64,000 bases of DNA from Corynebacterium auris (GCF_030408575.1 NZ_CP047047.1:1413991-1477990); one strand, 5' to 3'; shown: positions 47,531-58,625, counted from the first letter of the stretch. Numbers and translations: made by a program. Notes: a model not told the origin generated them from the letters alone.

Positions 47531-48946
47531 ATGCCGCACTCCCCCGCCCGCGCCGACGCCCACTACGACCTCATCATCCTCGGCGCCGGCTCCGGCAACT
47601 CCATCCCCACCCCCGACTTCGACGACGCCTCGATCGCAATCATCGAGGAGAACCGCTTCGGCGGCACCTGCATGAACGTCGGCTGCATCCCGACGAAGAT
47701 GTACGTCAAGGCCGCCGACCAGGCTTTCGAGGCGAGCCACGCCGGGCGCCTCAACCTGGACGTGGACTACAAGGGGGCGGACTGGCCGGGGATCGTCGAG
47801 CGCGTCTTCCACAAGCGCATCGACCTCATCGCCCAGGGCGGCGAGGAGTTCCGCCGCGGCGATGGCTCCCCCAATGTCACCGTCTACGACGGCCACGCCA
47901 CCTTCGTCGCCCCGAAGACCCTAAAGACCGCGCAGGGTGGCGAGGAGAAGGTCATCTCGGGCGAGACCATCGTCATCGCCGCCGGCGCGCGTGCCGTCGT
48001 CCCCGGCTGGGCGCGGTCCGTGCCCTTCCACACCAGCGACGACATCATGCGCCTCAAGGAGCAGCCCGAGACCCTGACCATCGTCGGCGGCGGGTTCATC
48101 GCGATGGAGTTCGCCCACATCTTCCAGTCCCTGGGCACGAGGGTGCGCGTGGTCAACCGTTCCCCGCTTTTGCGCAAGCTGGACGACGACCTTTCCAGCC
48201 ACTTCAACGACATCGCCGCGGACACCTACGAGCTGCACCTCGGGCGCACGGTCGCATCCGCCGAGGGCGACGACAGCTCCGTCACCCTCACCCTCGACGA
48301 CGGAACGCAGGTCACCTCCGACGCCCTCCTCGTTGCCATGGGCCGCCGCCCCAACGGCGACCTGCTCAACGCGCAGGCCGCGGGCATCGAGATGCTGAAC
48401 GACGCCCGCATCCGCGTCGACGACTACGGCCGCACCACGGCCGAGGGGGTGTGGGCCCTCGGCGACGTCTCCTCGCCCTTCCAGCTCAAGCACGTGGCCA
48501 ACGCCGAGACCCGGGCGGTGCGCCACAACATCCTGCACGCCGACGACCCCGACGCGATGGTGCCCATGCCCCACTCCAACGTCCCCTACGCGGTGTTCAC
48601 CCACCCGCAGATCGCGACGGTGGGACTGACCGAGGCCCAGGCCCGCGACGCCGGCCACGACGTGACCGTAAAACTGCAGCGCTACGGCGACGTGGCCTAC
48701 GGGTGGGCGCTGGAGGACACCACCGGCATAGTCAAGCTCGTCGCCGACCGGTCCACGGGCCGCCTGCTCGGGGCCCACTACATGGGACCGCAGGCCTCCA
48801 CCCTGATCCAGCAGATGATCACCGTGCTTGCCTACGACCTCGACCTGCGGGACTTTCCCCGCAGGCAGTACTGGATCCACCCGGCGCTCGCGGAGGTCAC
48901 CGAGAACGCGATCCTCGGCCTGGACCTCGATTTCCGCGAGGTGTAG
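47531..48946 (+). CDS. mtr: Mycothione reductase
   Basis: NADPH-dependent flavoprotein that regenerates mycothiol, the actinobacterial low-molecular-weight thiol. 471 residues. The redox disulfide is FGGTCMNVGCIPTKMYV near residue 40; NADPH-binding TIVGGGFIAMEFAH near residue 175; dimer-interface PYAVFTHPQIATVGLTE and the catalytic YWIHPALAE histidine near the C-terminus complete the family. Distinguished from lipoamide dehydrogenase by the GCIPTKMYVKAAD context and mtr-type N-terminus (YDLIILGAGSGNSIP). AGGAG lies upstream of the ATG. Confidence 0.95.
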   Translation: MPHSPARADAHYDLIILGAGSGNSIPTPDFDDASIAIIEENRFGGTCMNVGCIPTKMYVKAADQAFEASHAGRLNLDVDYKGADWPGIVERVFHKRIDLIAQGGEEFRRGDGSPNVTVYDGHATFVAPKTLKTAQGGEEKVISGETIVIAAGARAVVPGWARSVPFHTSDDIMRLKEQPETLTIVGGGFIAMEFAHIFQSLGTRVRVVNRSPLLRKLDDDLSSHFNDIAADTYELHLGRTVASAEGDDSSVTLTLDDGTQVTSDALLVAMGRRPNGDLLNAQAAGIEMLNDARIRVDDYGRTTAEGVWALGDVSSPFQLKHVANAETRAVRHNILHADDPDAMVPMPHSNVPYAVFTHPQIATVGLTEAQARDAGHDVTVKLQRYGDVAYGWALEDTTGIVKLVADRSTGRLLGAHYMGPQASTLIQQMITVLAYDLDLRDFPRRQYWIHPALAEVTENAILGLDLDFREV

Positions 48947-48952
48947 CGCTTT

Positions 48953-49855
48953 TTAGGCGTCGCCAAGCATGAGCATGCCCTCGGCGAGCTCGGCGTCGGG
49001 GATGGTGAGAATCTCGTTGCCGGTCTCGGTGATGAGGATGGTGTGCTCGAACTGGGCGGTGTACTCGCCGTCGAGGTTCTGCACGGTCCAGCCGTCGTCC
49101 CAGATGCGGTACGGCAGGGCGCCGAGGTTGATCATCGGCTCGACGGTCAGCGTCATGCCGGGGGTGAGGACGTCGCGGTAGGTGTCCGAGTCGAAGTGCA
49201 GCACCACCAGGCCGTTGTGGAAGGTGGGGCCCACTCCGTGGCCGGTGAAGTCGGTGACCACGTTGTAGCCGAAGCGCTTCGCGTATGACTCGATGACGCG
49301 GCCGATGACGTTGATCTCGCGCCCCGGCTTCGCGGCATTGATGCCGCGCATCGTCGCCGCGTAGGTCCGCTCGACGAGCTCACGGTGGCGCTTTTCCACC
49401 TCCCCGGCCAGAAAGGTCGCGTTGGTGTCGCCGTGGACCCCGTTTTTGTAGGCGGTGACATCGATGTTGACGATGTCACCCTCCTCAATCACGGTCGTGT
49501 CCGGGATGCCGTGGCAGACGATCTCGTTGAGCGAGACGCAGCAGGACTTCGGGTAGCCCCGGTAGCCCAGCGTGGAGGGGTAGGCGCCGTGGTCGAGCAT
49601 GTACTCGTGCGCCACGCGGTCGATCTCGTCGGTGGTTACGCCGGGGCGCACGGCCGCGCCCGCCGCCGCGAGCGCGTTGGCGGCAATCTTCGAGGCCTCG
49701 CGCATCTTCTCGATCGTCTCAGGCGTCTGCACGAACGGCTCGCCCACGTTCTCCTGGACCTCATCCTTCCACGCGTACTCCGGGCGCTCGATGTCCTCGG
49801 GCACCGTGCGGATCGGGGTGGGCTTTCCTGGTTCCAGCAATCCTCTGTGGCTCAT
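48953..49855 (-). CDS. map: Methionine aminopeptidase type I
   Basis: Removes the N-terminal methionine. 300 residues, with an N-terminal extension (~40 residues, [21 protein letters not shown]) that is typical of the actinobacterial longer isoform. Metal ligands: the Asp of [20 protein letters not shown] (two Asp), [11 protein letters not shown], and the C-terminal glutamates of LTVEPMI and AQFEHTILI. Start ATG 49855 is preferred to ATG 49864 because TAGCAT lies 7 nt upstream of it. Confidence 0.95.
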   Translation of the reverse strand: MSHRGLLEPGKPTPIRTVPEDIERPEYAWKDEVQENVGEPFVQTPETIEKMREASKIAANALAAAGAAVRPGVTTDEIDRVAHEYMLDHGAYPSTLGYRGYPKSCCVSLNEIVCHGIPDTTVIEEGDIVNIDVTAYKNGVHGDTNATFLAGEVEKRHRELVERTYAATMRGINAAKPGREINVIGRVIESYAKRFGYNVVTDFTGHGVGPTFHNGLVVLHFDSDTYRDVLTPGMTLTVEPMINLGALPYRIWDDGWTVQNLDGEYTAQFEHTILITETGNEILTIPDAELAEGMLMLGDA

Positions 49856-49862
49856 ACAGGAC

Positions 49863-49868
49863 ATGCTA
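49863..49868 (-). promoter_or_regulatory. -10 element of map (leaderless)
   Basis: TAGCAT on the minus strand, 7 nt before the ATG at 49855. Confidence 0.45.
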
Positions 49869-49888
49869 GCCCCGCTGGTGGGCGGGCC

Positions 49889-51715
49889 TTAGCCCGGGTT
49901 GCGCGCCTGGTCCAGATTCACCAGCATCCTGTCGGTCGCGGCCACGGCCGCCTCGGACCCGCCGCCGAGGACGATGAGGGTGGCGAACGCGATGTCGTCG
50001 TCAACCCGGTAGCCGGTAAACCACGAGTGGGAGCCGTCGTTGATCTCGGCCTCGCCGGTCTTTCCGCGGATGTCGCCGCCGGCGCTCATCCCGGCCGCGG
50101 TGCCGCCGGGCGCGGTGACCGCTGCCATCATCCGCTGCAGCTCTTCCACCGCTTGCGGGGCCGGCGCGGGCGCCGGTTCGCTCAGTGTGGTTTCCTCCCC
50201 AGCGATCAGGTACGGCACCGGCATCGTCCCGCGCGCAGCCGTGGCGGCGACAAGGGCCATGCCGAAGGGGCTGGCCAGGTCGTGGCCCTGCCCGTAGCCC
50301 GCCTCGGTGCGATCGAGCGGCTCCTCGCCTTCCGGGATCGAGCCGGTGACGGTCTCCAGGCCCGGGACAGCCAGGTCAATCCCGAGGCCGAATTGCTTTC
50401 CGACGTCCTTCAGCTGCCCCGGTTCCAGCCGCGTCGACACGTCGGCAAACGTGGTATTGCACGAGGTGGCGAAGGCCCTTTCGAGGGGCACGTCGCCGAG
50501 GCTGAAACCGCCGTAGTTGGTCACCACACGCCCAAAGATGTCCATCGTCCCGGGGCACGGCACAATGCTCTCGGGCGTGAGCCCCTGCAGCTGCGCCCCC
50601 GCAGCGGCGGTGATGATCTTGAACGTCGAGCCCGGCGGGTACTGCCCCATCGTCGCGATGTTGCCCTCCCGGTCCGCCGCCGGGGTCTGCGCGACGGCGA
50701 GCACCTCGCCTGTCGACGGCCGGATGGCCACGATCATGGCCTGCTGCTCAGCGACCGGCTCAAGCGCCTGCTCTGCCGCGCGCTGCACCGCGTGGTCCAG
50801 GCTCACCCGGACGGCGGGCGCAGGCTCCGGCGCCTGCCCGCTCAGTTTCTCCAGCGCGGCGCCGTTCTCGTTGACCACGCTCACGCTCCACCCGGGCGCA
50901 CCCTCGAGGTCACCGCGCACCAGTTCGCCGACGCGGGCCAGGATGTCGGGCGCGAAGCCCGGATCGGCGCTGACCATGGCGGCCTCTTCGTTGAGCCGCA
51001 CCCCGGCGAGCTCCCCCAAGGCCTGCCGGAACGCATCCACCGCAGCGGCGGGCACGACCGCGAGCGAGTAGCTTCCCGACGCCCCGCGGATCTGCCCCTC
51101 CACGTCGCCCGCCTCCCGGCTCGGAACGGAAGGGTCCACCTCCCGCGCGCGGTCGAGGGCGGCAACGACCCGCCGGGCCGTCTCGCCTGCATTACGCACC
51201 AGCTCGGTATCCACGAGCACGCGGTAGGCCACGCCTGGGCGCAGCAGCTCGACCCCGTCGGAGGACACCACGCTGGCCTTGTCCGCGGGCTTGGCGCGCA
51301 GCTCGAGGTGCTGGTTCGCCCCGAGCTTCGGGTTCATCACGGAGGGTTGCCAGCGCACCGTCCACTCCTCGCCCTTCTGGGTCAGCGTCATGGAGGCGTC
51401 GTAGGCAAAGTCGCGCCCGCGCGGCAGCTCCCAGTCGAGGCTGTAGCGCACGGTGGCCACGTTGTCCTGCTGGCGCACCTCGGCGACCTCGGCGCTCACT
51501 CCCTCGGCCTGCAGCCCCTCCCAGGTCCGGCGAATGGTGCCGGTCGCGGCGGCGGGGTCGTCGACAAGCGATGCGATGGCCTCGTAGTCCTGCGAGGTCA
51601 GCGCGGCGAGGAAATCCTCCGCGACCGGCTCCGCGTCCCGCGGCTTCGGCGTGCAGGCGCTGAGCGCGACCACGAGCGAGCAGGCTAGCCCGGCGGCCAC
51701 CAGAGTTTTATTCAT
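49889..51715 (-). CDS. Penicillin-binding transpeptidase lipoprotein (class B)
   Basis: Cell-wall D,D-transpeptidase anchored as a lipoprotein. 608 residues; the signal peptide ends in the lipobox LSAC (Cys ~21). Residues ~25-135 resemble the MecA_N/NTF2 domain, followed by a PBP dimer domain. The transpeptidase has SxxK in GSTFK near residue 362, SxN in TSCN near 417 and KTG in GKTGEAEI near 552. TAATTT lies 6 nt before the ATG. Specific PBP class name is uncertain. Confidence 0.92.
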   Translation of the reverse strand: MNKTLVAAGLACSLVVALSACTPKPRDAEPVAEDFLAALTSQDYEAIASLVDDPAAATGTIRRTWEGLQAEGVSAEVAEVRQQDNVATVRYSLDWELPRGRDFAYDASMTLTQKGEEWTVRWQPSVMNPKLGANQHLELRAKPADKASVVSSDGVELLRPGVAYRVLVDTELVRNAGETARRVVAALDRAREVDPSVPSREAGDVEGQIRGASGSYSLAVVPAAAVDAFRQALGELAGVRLNEEAAMVSADPGFAPDILARVGELVRGDLEGAPGWSVSVVNENGAALEKLSGQAPEPAPAVRVSLDHAVQRAAEQALEPVAEQQAMIVAIRPSTGEVLAVAQTPAADREGNIATMGQYPPGSTFKIITAAAGAQLQGLTPESIVPCPGTMDIFGRVVTNYGGFSLGDVPLERAFATSCNTTFADVSTRLEPGQLKDVGKQFGLGIDLAVPGLETVTGSIPEGEEPLDRTEAGYGQGHDLASPFGMALVAATAARGTMPVPYLIAGEETTLSEPAPAPAPQAVEELQRMMAAVTAPGGTAAGMSAGGDIRGKTGEAEINDGSHSWFTGYRVDDDIAFATLIVLGGGSEAAVAATDRMLVNLDQARNPG

Positions 51716-51721
51716 GCCGCG

Positions 51722-51727
51722 AAATTA
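51722..51727 (-). promoter_or_regulatory. -10 element of the PBP gene (leaderless)
   Basis: TAATTT on the minus strand, 6 nt before the ATG at 51715. Confidence 0.45.
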
Positions 51728-51777
51728 GCAAAGCCCGACCCTCGGTGGGGCCCGCCACCCCGCTACGGGCGCGCGGT

Positions 51778-52941
51778 CTAGCGCGTGACCTTGACTTCTG
51801 CCTTGGCCCCGGCGATCTCCTCGAGCCCCTCCTCCTCGGCAATGCGCTGAGCGTGGGCGATGAGGGTCTCGACGATCTTCGACTCCGGGACCGTCTCCAC
51901 GACCTCGCCCTTGACAAAGATCTGGCCCTTGCCGTTTCCCGAGGCCACGCCGAGATCGGCGTCGCGCGCCTCGCCGGGGCCGTTCACCACGCAGCCCATC
52001 ACGGCCACGCGCAGCGGGAACTCCATCCCGTCCAGGCCTGCGGTGACCTCCTCCGCAAGCTTGTACACGTCCACCTGGGCGCGCCCGCACGACGGGCAGG
52101 AGACGATCTCGAGCTTGCGCGGGCGCAGGTTGAGCGACTGCAGGATCTGATCGCCCACCTTGATCTCCTCCACCGGGTCCGCCGACAGGGACACCCGAAT
52201 GGTGTCGCCGATACCCTGCGAAAGCAGGGCGCCGAAGGCGACGGAGGACTTGATGGTGCCCATGAACTTCGGGCCCGCCTCGGTCACGCCCAGGTGCAGC
52301 GGGTAGTCCGTGACCTCCGCCAGCTGGCGGTATGCCTCGACCATGAGCACCGGGTCCGAGTGCTTGACGGAAATGGCAATATCGCCGAAGCCGTGCTCCT
52401 CGAACAGGCCCGCCTCGTAGACCGCGGACTCCACCAAGGCCTCCGGGGTGGCCTTGCCGTACTTCTCCAAAAGGCGCTTGTCCAGGGAACCACCGTTGAC
52501 GCCGATGCGGATGGGAATACCCGCATCCCCGGCGGCCTTGGCCACCTCCTTGACGCGCCCGTCAAACTCCTTGATGTTGCCGGGGTTGACGCGCACCGCC
52601 GCGCAGCCCGCGTCGATCGCGGCAAAGATGTACTTCGGCTGGAAGTGGATGTCCGCGATCACGGGGATCGGAGACTTCGCGGCGATGGCCGGCAGAGCCT
52701 CGGCGTCGACCGTCTTCGGGCAGGCGACGCGCACGATGTCGCAGCCCGCGGTGGTCAGCTGCGCGATCTGCTGCAGGGTCGCGTTGATGTCGTGGGTCTT
52801 CGTCGTCGTCATCGACTGAACCGTGATCGGGTGCTCCGAGCCGACACCGACACCGCCCACCATCAGCTGACGCGTCTTGCGGCGCGGCGCGAGAGTCGGG
52901 GGCGGACCGTCGGGGATACCCAAAGCAATAGGCTGATTCAT
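51778..52941 (-). CDS. ispG: 4-hydroxy-3-methylbut-2-en-1-yl diphosphate synthase
   Basis: Iron-sulfur enzyme of the MEP isoprenoid pathway that makes HMBPP. 387 residues from ATG 52941 ([20 protein letters not shown]). The TIM barrel starts [17 protein letters not shown]; the 4Fe-4S cysteines are in [10 protein letters not shown] and [24 protein letters not shown] lies 8 nt before the start. It follows the rip and dxr genes on the same strand, so two MEP-pathway genes flank rip. Confidence 0.95.
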   Translation of the reverse strand: MNQPIALGIPDGPPPTLAPRRKTRQLMVGGVGVGSEHPITVQSMTTTKTHDINATLQQIAQLTTAGCDIVRVACPKTVDAEALPAIAAKSPIPVIADIHFQPKYIFAAIDAGCAAVRVNPGNIKEFDGRVKEVAKAAGDAGIPIRIGVNGGSLDKRLLEKYGKATPEALVESAVYEAGLFEEHGFGDIAISVKHSDPVLMVEAYRQLAEVTDYPLHLGVTEAGPKFMGTIKSSVAFGALLSQGIGDTIRVSLSADPVEEIKVGDQILQSLNLRPRKLEIVSCPSCGRAQVDVYKLAEEVTAGLDGMEFPLRVAVMGCVVNGPGEARDADLGVASGNGKGQIFVKGEVVETVPESKIVETLIAHAQRIAEEEGLEEIAGAKAEVKVTR

Positions 52942-52949
52942 AGACCCCA

Positions 52950-52955
52950 ACCCTA
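52950..52955 (-). promoter_or_regulatory. -10 element of ispG
   Basis: TAGGGT on the minus strand, 8 nt before the ATG at 52941. Confidence 0.4.
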
Positions 52956-52961
52956 GCACCG

Positions 52962-54173
52962 CTAACCAAATATTCTGACCGGGTTCACCACGTCCGCCAC
53001 CATGACGAAAACGCCGACGACAAGCAGCGCCGCTGCTATCGCGTACGTCACCGGCATGAGCCTGTCGTAGTTGACCGGCCCGCCCGGGGGCAGGCCGCGC
53101 AGGCGCCGCACCGCGTCCCGGAACGTCTCGAAAAAGATCACCGCGATGTGCCCGCCGTCCAGCGGCGGGAGCGGGACGATGTTGAACAGGGCGAGGAAGA
53201 AGTTCAGCGAGGCGAGCAGCATCCAGAACACCGCCCACATGTCGCGCTCGACGAGCTCCCCGCCCGCCCGCGACGCCCCGATTACGCTCACAGGGCCGGC
53301 GACGTCGCGCTCCGCGCCGAAGATCGACGCCACCACGCCGGGGATCTTACTGGGGAAGGCGATCAGCCCCTCGACCGTGCCCTGCAGCATCTGCCCGGTC
53401 AGGGAGAAGGTCGCGGGCACGGCCTCCACCGGGCCGAACGAGGCCGTCGGGTTCTCCACGGGCCGGCTCGCCACGCCAATCGCGCCTGCCCGGAAGCTTT
53501 CGCCCGTCTGCGCGTTCATGCGCACGACCTCATCGACGACAATCGGGATGTCGCGTTCCGCGCCGCCGCGCTCAACCGTCAGTGTCACGGTTTCCGCGGG
53601 GCGCACCAGGACGTGCGAGCGCAGCTCGTCAAAGGTGGCTATCTGCACCCCGTCGACGGCGAGCACCTTGTCTCCCGGCCGCACGCCAGCCTCCCCCGCC
53701 GGGCCGGGCCCCGTGCAGTCCGCGAGGGTGTCCGGGCCGGTCTGGTCCGCGGTGCAGCTGACCGCCCCGACGGTGGGGGTGCGGTCCGCGTAGGGGTTGG
53801 GGATGGCGGCGAAGACCGCCACCAGGTAGGTGATCACGAGCCCGAGCAGCACGTTCATGGCAATACCGCCGCTCATCACGGCCACGCGCTGCCACCACGG
53901 CTTCAGGTACATCGCCAGGGGCTTTTCCTCGTCGGTCAGCAGGTCCTGGGACGTCAACCCCGCGATGTCGCAGAACCCGCCGAAGGGCAGCGCCGCCACG
54001 CCGTAGGTGGTGTGCCCTCTTGTCGTCTGCCACAGCGGGGGCCCAAAGCCGATGAAGTAGCGGCGCACCCGCATGCCGAAGGCACGCGCGGTGAACATGT
54101 GCCCCGCCTCGTGCAGGGCGATCGAGGCGGCGATGCCGAGGGCGAAGACGAGGATGCCGAGTGCGAAAGCCAT
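52962..54173 (-). CDS. Site-2 protease Rip/RseP
   Basis: Membrane zinc metalloprotease that cleaves anti-sigma factors in the membrane; Rip1 in mycobacteria controls cell envelope responses. 403 residues. Active-site HEAGH at residues 21-25 in the first membrane segment, and [14 protein letters not shown] near residue 330 (the N-x-x-P-x4-D-G motif). A PDZ domain spans ~140-230 ([20 protein letters not shown]). It lies between dxr and ispG in the conserved actinobacterial order. Confidence 0.93.
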   Translation of the reverse strand: MAFALGILVFALGIAASIALHEAGHMFTARAFGMRVRRYFIGFGPPLWQTTRGHTTYGVAALPFGGFCDIAGLTSQDLLTDEEKPLAMYLKPWWQRVAVMSGGIAMNVLLGLVITYLVAVFAAIPNPYADRTPTVGAVSCTADQTGPDTLADCTGPGPAGEAGVRPGDKVLAVDGVQIATFDELRSHVLVRPAETVTLTVERGGAERDIPIVVDEVVRMNAQTGESFRAGAIGVASRPVENPTASFGPVEAVPATFSLTGQMLQGTVEGLIAFPSKIPGVVASIFGAERDVAGPVSVIGASRAGGELVERDMWAVFWMLLASLNFFLALFNIVPLPPLDGGHIAVIFFETFRDAVRRLRGLPPGGPVNYDRLMPVTYAIAAALLVVGVFVMVADVVNPVRIFG

Positions 54174-54189
54174 AGCGCGTCTCTCCCCT

Positions 54190-55344
54190 TTAGGTGCTCT
54201 CGATCGAGCGGATCTGCGCCCGGGCCCGGGCGCGTGCCTCGTCCTCCACCGCGACGACGTCCGCGTACGTGGCGGGCGTGCCCGCGAACGTGTCGGCGCC
54301 TTGCAGCACCTCCGCGATCACGTCGACGATCTGCGGGAAGCGGATCCGCCCCGCCAAAAACGCGGCGGCCGCTTCCTCGTTGGCGGCGTTGTACACGGCG
54401 GGAGCGCCCGCCCCCGCGGCGGCCGCCTCCCGGGCGAGGCGCACGGCGGGGAAAGCGGCGTCATCCACGGGCTCGAAGCTCCACTCGGCGGCGCCCGAGA
54501 AGTCGAGGGCGGGTTGCGCGCCCGGCACGCGGCGCGGCCACGCCAGGGCGTGCGCGATGGGGAGGTTCATCGAGGGCGGCGAGGCCTGGGCGATGGTCGC
54601 CCCGTCGATGAAGGTGACCATGGAGTGCACGATGGACTGCGGGTGCACCGTCACCTCGATGCGGGAGGCATCGACGCCGAACAGCAGCGTCGCCTCGATC
54701 AGCTCGAGTCCCTTATTCACCAGCGTCGCGGAATTGAGCGTGTTCATCTGCCCCATCGACCAGGTGGGGTGCGCCGCCGCCTGCTGCGGCGTCACGTCCC
54801 ACATCTGCTCCCGCGTGCGCCCCCGGAACGGCCCGCCCGAGGCGGTGAGCACGTAGCTGGCCACCTCATTAGCAGTTCCGGCGCGCAGGCACTGCGCCAT
54901 GGCGGAGTGCTCGGAATCCACGGGGATGATCTGCCCCTCGGCGGCCGCGGCCGTGACCAGATCGCCCCCGGCCACCAGCGACTCCTTGTTCGCCAGCGCG
55001 AGGTGCGCCCCCGTCTCCAGCGCGGCCAGCGTCGACGCCAGCCCCAGCGAGCCCACCAGCGCGTTGAGCACCGTCTCCGCCGGCTGCGCGCGCACCAGTT
55101 CTTCTGGGCTGCCGAGCACCTGGCCGCCGAGCGCCGCCGAGACCTCGCGCGCCGCGGCCGGATCGGACACGGCGACGGCGCCCGGCCCGAGCCCGAGGCT
55201 GCGAGCTTGCTTGACGACGAGCCCGGGGTCGCGCCCACCCGCAGCGATGCCGACCACCTCGAAGGCGTCGCGGTGATCATCAATGACCTCGATCGCCTGG
55301 GTGCCGATCGAGCCCGTGGAGCCGAGGAGCAGAACTTTTTTCAC
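54190..55344 (-). CDS. dxr: 1-deoxy-D-xylulose-5-phosphate reductoisomerase
   Basis: NADPH-dependent second enzyme of the MEP pathway, target of fosmidomycin. 384 residues. [19 protein letters not shown] binds NADPH near residue 8. [25 protein letters not shown] and [26 protein letters not shown] hold the metal and substrate ligands. The GTG start at 55344 (reads [14 protein letters not shown]) is preferred; an in-frame ATG 72 nt upstream would add unrelated residues. CAGAAT lies 6 nt before the GTG. Confidence 0.95.
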   Translation of the reverse strand: MKKVLLLGSTGSIGTQAIEVIDDHRDAFEVVGIAAGGRDPGLVVKQARSLGLGPGAVAVSDPAAAREVSAALGGQVLGSPEELVRAQPAETVLNALVGSLGLASTLAALETGAHLALANKESLVAGGDLVTAAAAEGQIIPVDSEHSAMAQCLRAGTANEVASYVLTASGGPFRGRTREQMWDVTPQQAAAHPTWSMGQMNTLNSATLVNKGLELIEATLLFGVDASRIEVTVHPQSIVHSMVTFIDGATIAQASPPSMNLPIAHALAWPRRVPGAQPALDFSGAAEWSFEPVDDAAFPAVRLAREAAAAGAGAPAVYNAANEEAAAAFLAGRIRFPQIVDVIAEVLQGADTFAGTPATYADVVAVEDEARARARAQIRSIEST

Positions 55345-55350
55345 CCCGCC

Positions 55351-55356
55351 ATTCTG
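55351..55356 (-). promoter_or_regulatory. Possible -10 element of dxr (leaderless)
   Basis: CAGAAT on the minus strand, 6 nt before the GTG at 55344. Partial match. Confidence 0.3.
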
Positions 55357-55529
55357 GCATGCCCGCCCGACGCGGCACCGCTCAACGCACAGCGTGAGGC
55401 ATTCGGGGGTATCCACTCACCACCGCCGCCGGGGATGTGGGAAGATGGCTAGCAGGTGCGGAGGCCACCCGCCGAGCGCGGGCGCCGCCGACAACCCCCG
55501 ACCCACCCCCGACGTGCAAGGAGAAAACA

Positions 55530-55964
55530 GTGGCCGACCACTCCCACGACAAAGAGCCGCAGGTGTACAACGGAGTTTCCGAGGCGGACGTGCCCTCCGC
55601 GAAGTTCGGTTGGAGCGAGTTCTCCCCCGCCGCCATCCAGATCGCCGGGTGGATCTCCGTGGTGTTCCTCATCGCCTACAACTTCGGCAACCACCAGGGC
55701 CACGTGGAGACGATCTGGCTGGTCGCCTTCACTGTGCTTATCGCCCTCGGCCTCATCCTGTTCGCGGTGCGCCCGCAGCTGAGCCAGGTGCGCACCGTCA
55801 CCGCGCACAACAAGCCGCTCGGCCACGTCGAGCGCGACTGGGCCTACGACCAGCACACGCTCTCCGGTGCCTACGCCGAGCTCGGCGAGCGCGACCTGCG
55901 CGCCCACAACATCGACCCGGCCCGCGTCGCCCACCTGCGCCGCCAGGACGCGGTCGAGAGCTAG
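55530..55964 (+). CDS. DUF2631 membrane protein
   Basis: 144-residue protein with two adjacent membrane segments (AAIQIAGWISVVFLIAYNF, residues ~38-56, and IWLVAFTVLIALGLILFAV, ~65-83) and soluble ends. The actinobacterial DUF2631 family, found near dxr. Function unknown. The start is GTG 55530, supported by AAGGAG 6-7 nt upstream; the frame is open further upstream, but that part reads as low-complexity Pro/Arg sequence. Confidence 0.85.
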   Translation: MADHSHDKEPQVYNGVSEADVPSAKFGWSEFSPAAIQIAGWISVVFLIAYNFGNHQGHVETIWLVAFTVLIALGLILFAVRPQLSQVRTVTAHNKPLGHVERDWAYDQHTLSGAYAELGERDLRAHNIDPARVAHLRRQDAVES

Positions 55965-55976
55965 ACGCTGCTACAC

Positions 55977-55996
55977 GGCCGTTCAGACGGCCTTTT
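55977..55996 (+). terminator. Terminator after the DUF2631 gene
   Basis: GGCCGT (55977-55982) pairs with ACGGCC (55987-55992), loop TCAG, followed by TTTT. The rlmN stop codon lies in the loop and stem on the other strand. Confidence 0.65.
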
Positions 55997-57086
55997 CGTC
56001 GGCGGCCAGCTGCCCGCAGGCGGCCGCGATTTCCTGCCCCTTGGTGTCGCGCACGGTGCAGGTCACGCCCTGCGCGATCACGCGGCGGACGAACTCGTCC
56101 TGGCGCTGCTTCGGGGAGGCGTCCCACTTTGACCCCGGGGTGGGGTTCAGGGGGATCAGGTTGACGTGGACGAGGGGCCCGAGGGCGTCGTGAAGCTTCT
56201 TGCCCAGCATGTCTGCGCGGAAATCCTGGTCATTGATGTCGCGGATGAGCGCGTATTCGATGGAGACGCGGCGGCCGGTCCGGTCCGCGTAGTAGCGCGC
56301 CGCGTCGAGGACGTCTTCCACGGCGAAGCGGTTATTCATGGGAACGAGCTCGTCGCGGAGCTCGTCGTCGGGGGTGTGCAGAGAGACGGCGAGGGTGCAG
56401 GAGAGGTCTTCCTCGGCCAGCATGCGAATCTGCGGCGCAAGCCCGACGGTGGACACGGTGACGTTGCGCTGGGAGATGCCGAAGCCCTCTGGGGCCGGGC
56501 TGGTGATCTGGCGGACGGCGGAGACGACGCGCCTGTAGTTCGCCAGCGGCTCGCCCATGCCCATAAACACGACGTTGCTGAGGCGCGAGCCCTCGGCGCG
56601 CATTGTCGCCGCTGCTTCACGGACCTGGTCCACGATCTCCGCGGTGGACAGGTTGCGGTCCAGCCCGCCCTGCCCGGTCGCGCAGAAGGGGCACGCCATG
56701 CCGCAGCCTGCCTGCGAGGAGATGCACAACGTCGCGCGGCCGGGGTAGCGCATGAGCACGGACTCGAGGAGGATTCCGTCGTGAAGCTTCCACAGCGTCT
56801 TCGTGGTATCGCCGTTATCGGTCTCTACCGCGCGCACCCGCTTGAGCAGCGTGGGAAAGAGCGAGTCCTTCACCGCCTGGCGCTGCGCCTCCGGCAGGTC
56901 CGTCATGGTCAGCGGGTCGGCCTCGAACTTGCCGTAGTAGTGGCGCGCGATTTGGTTGGCGCGGAACTTCGGCAGACCTAGCTCGCCGAGCGCCGCGATG
57001 CGCTCCTCGGCGCTCAGGTCGGCGAAGTGCTTGGGCGGCATGCCGCGCTTCGGGGTCAGCAGCTGGATTTTGGGAAAATCGCTCAT
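55983..57086 (-). CDS. rlmN: 23S rRNA (adenine2503-C2)-methyltransferase RlmN
   Basis: Radical-SAM enzyme methylating A2503 in 23S rRNA and A37 in tRNAs. 367 residues from ATG 57086 ([15 protein letters not shown]). The cluster motif is CGMACPFC near residue 130 (C-x3-C-x2-C); [13 protein letters not shown] and [11 protein letters not shown] follow. The second catalytic cysteine is in [11 protein letters not shown] near the C-terminus. A GGGGGG tract precedes the ATG and could act as the ribosome binding site. Convergent with the DUF2631 gene. Confidence 0.94.
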   Translation of the reverse strand: MSDFPKIQLLTPKRGMPPKHFADLSAEERIAALGELGLPKFRANQIARHYYGKFEADPLTMTDLPEAQRQAVKDSLFPTLLKRVRAVETDNGDTTKTLWKLHDGILLESVLMRYPGRATLCISSQAGCGMACPFCATGQGGLDRNLSTAEIVDQVREAAATMRAEGSRLSNVVFMGMGEPLANYRRVVSAVRQITSPAPEGFGISQRNVTVSTVGLAPQIRMLAEEDLSCTLAVSLHTPDDELRDELVPMNNRFAVEDVLDAARYYADRTGRRVSIEYALIRDINDQDFRADMLGKKLHDALGPLVHVNLIPLNPTPGSKWDASPKQRQDEFVRRVIAQGVTCTVRDTKGQEIAAACGQLAADEKAV

Positions 57087-57141
57087 AACGCCCCCCATTT
57101 TTGCACGCGGCCGGGGTTTTGACGAATCCCGGCCCCGCCGC

Positions 57142-58044
57142 CTACAGCTCGGCCAGGAGCGTGAGCACCAGCCACGTCGCCGCCGCGGCCGGCAGCATGC
57201 CGTCGAGGCGGTCCATGATCCCCCCGTGCCCCGGCAGGACGCGCGACATGTCCTTGATCCCCAGCTCGCGCTTGAACTGGCTTTCCACCAGGTCGCCCAT
57301 CGTCGCGCAGATCACCAGCGCGACACCGAGCAGCACTCCCACCCACCAGGGGTTGTCAAGCAGCAGCGTGACGACGAGGATGCCCGCCGTCACACCGAAG
57401 ACAATCGACCCGGCAAAGCCCTCCCAGCTCTTGTTCGGGCTGACGGCGGGCGCCATCGAGTGGGAGCCGAACATCACGCCGGCACAGTAACCGCCCACGT
57501 CGGAGGCCACCACGCCGATCATGAAGGTAAAAATGAACAGGGTGCCCGACGGGCCGCCGTCTTCGACGAGCGAAATCAGCGCGGCGAAGGAACCGAACAA
57601 AGGGATCCACGCCAGCACGAAAATGCCCACGGCGGTATCGCGCAGGTAGTTCTCCGGCTTCTCGTGGCGGCCGTTGTGGAACAGCCGGTAAAACATGAGA
57701 AACAGGACGCTGAGCGCGAACCCGGAGACGAGGCCCTCGACGCCGAACGGGGCCGAGACCCACAGCATGGCCTGACCCAGCACGATGAGGAAGGTGCGGG
57801 GCTGGTAGTAGCCCGCCTCGCGCAGCCGGGAGAGCACCTCCCACATGGCAAGGCCCACCGCCAAGGCAACCAGGGGATACCAGGCCACCGGCCCGATTAA
57901 GGCGGCGAGGATGACGAGGGCGCCGAGGCCGACGCCCGTCGCGATGGCGACGGGCAGGTTGCGCCCCGCCTTATTCTTTGGCCGTGGAGCACGAAACACC
58001 AGGCGCGACCTGCGCTGGCGTTGTACCTCTCCGGAGTCAGACAC
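57142..58044 (-). CDS. cdsA: Phosphatidate cytidylyltransferase CdsA
   Basis: Makes CDP-diacylglycerol, the precursor for all phospholipids, including phosphatidylinositol mannosides. 300 residues with about eight hydrophobic segments. The CTP transferase signature S-x3-K-R-x3-x-K-D-x7-G-H-G-G-x2-D-R-x-D is present as [11 protein letters not shown] and [12 protein letters not shown] near residues 250-275. The N-terminal ~25 residues are basic. GTG start. Next to frr and pyrH, the conserved actinobacterial order. Confidence 0.94.
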   Translation of the reverse strand: MSDSGEVQRQRRSRLVFRAPRPKNKAGRNLPVAIATGVGLGALVILAALIGPVAWYPLVALAVGLAMWEVLSRLREAGYYQPRTFLIVLGQAMLWVSAPFGVEGLVSGFALSVLFLMFYRLFHNGRHEKPENYLRDTAVGIFVLAWIPLFGSFAALISLVEDGGPSGTLFIFTFMIGVVASDVGGYCAGVMFGSHSMAPAVSPNKSWEGFAGSIVFGVTAGILVVTLLLDNPWWVGVLLGVALVICATMGDLVESQFKRELGIKDMSRVLPGHGGIMDRLDGMLPAAAATWLVLTLLAEL

Positions 58045-58067
58045 GTAACCTGGCTTTCTCAGAGGCG

Positions 58068-58625
58068 CTAGACCTCCATCAGCTCCGCTTCTTTGCGGGA
58101 GACAATCTCGTCAATCTGCGCGACGTACTGGCCCGTGGTCTTGTCCAGGGTCTTTTCCGCGGTGACCACCTCGTCCTCGCCGGCGTCGCCGTCCTTCTGG
58201 ATCTTCTTCAGCGCCTCCATGCCCTGGCGGCGGATGTTGCGGATGGCGATCTTGCCTTCCTCGCCCTTCTGCCTCGCCTGCTTGACCAGATCGCGGCGGC
58301 GCTCCTCGGTCAGCTGCGGGATGGTCACGCGGATCACCTGACCGTCGTCGGTCGGGTTCACACCGAGGTCCGAGTTGCGGATCGCGTTCTCGATCTCCTT
58401 GAGCGTCGACATGTCGTACGGCTTGACCAGCAGCATGCGCGGCTCCGGGACCGAAATGGTGGCCATCTGGTTGATCGGGGTCGGCGCACCGTAGAACTCT
58501 GCCGTCACGCCGTTGAACATGGCGGGGTTCGCGCGGCCCGTGCGGATGATCGCGAGCTCGTCGCGGGTGTGCTCGACGGAGCTGGTCATGCGCTCTTCGG
58601 CGTCGAGAAGTACGTCGTCAATCAT
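58068..58625 (-). CDS. frr: Ribosome recycling factor
   Basis: Splits post-termination ribosomes together with EF-G. 185 residues from ATG 58625 ([37 protein letters not shown]). An in-frame start 42 nt upstream would add 14 residues. The three-helix domain is complete, with [33 protein letters not shown] near residue 110. GAAGGATC serves as ribosome binding site. Follows pyrH. Confidence 0.96.
   Translation of the reverse strand: MIDDVLLDAEERMTSSVEHTRDELAIIRTGRANPAMFNGVTAEFYGAPTPINQMATISVPEPRMLLVKPYDMSTLKEIENAIRNSDLGVNPTDDGQVIRVTIPQLTEERRRDLVKQARQKGEEGKIAIRNIRRQGMEALKKIQKDGDAGEDEVVTAEKTLDKTTGQYVAQIDEIVSRKEAELMEV

Noticed and set aside
49385..51688. A 767-codon open frame opposite map and the PBP gene
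   Set aside because: It spans two well-supported genes on the other strand and their gap; its translation has no recognisable domain.
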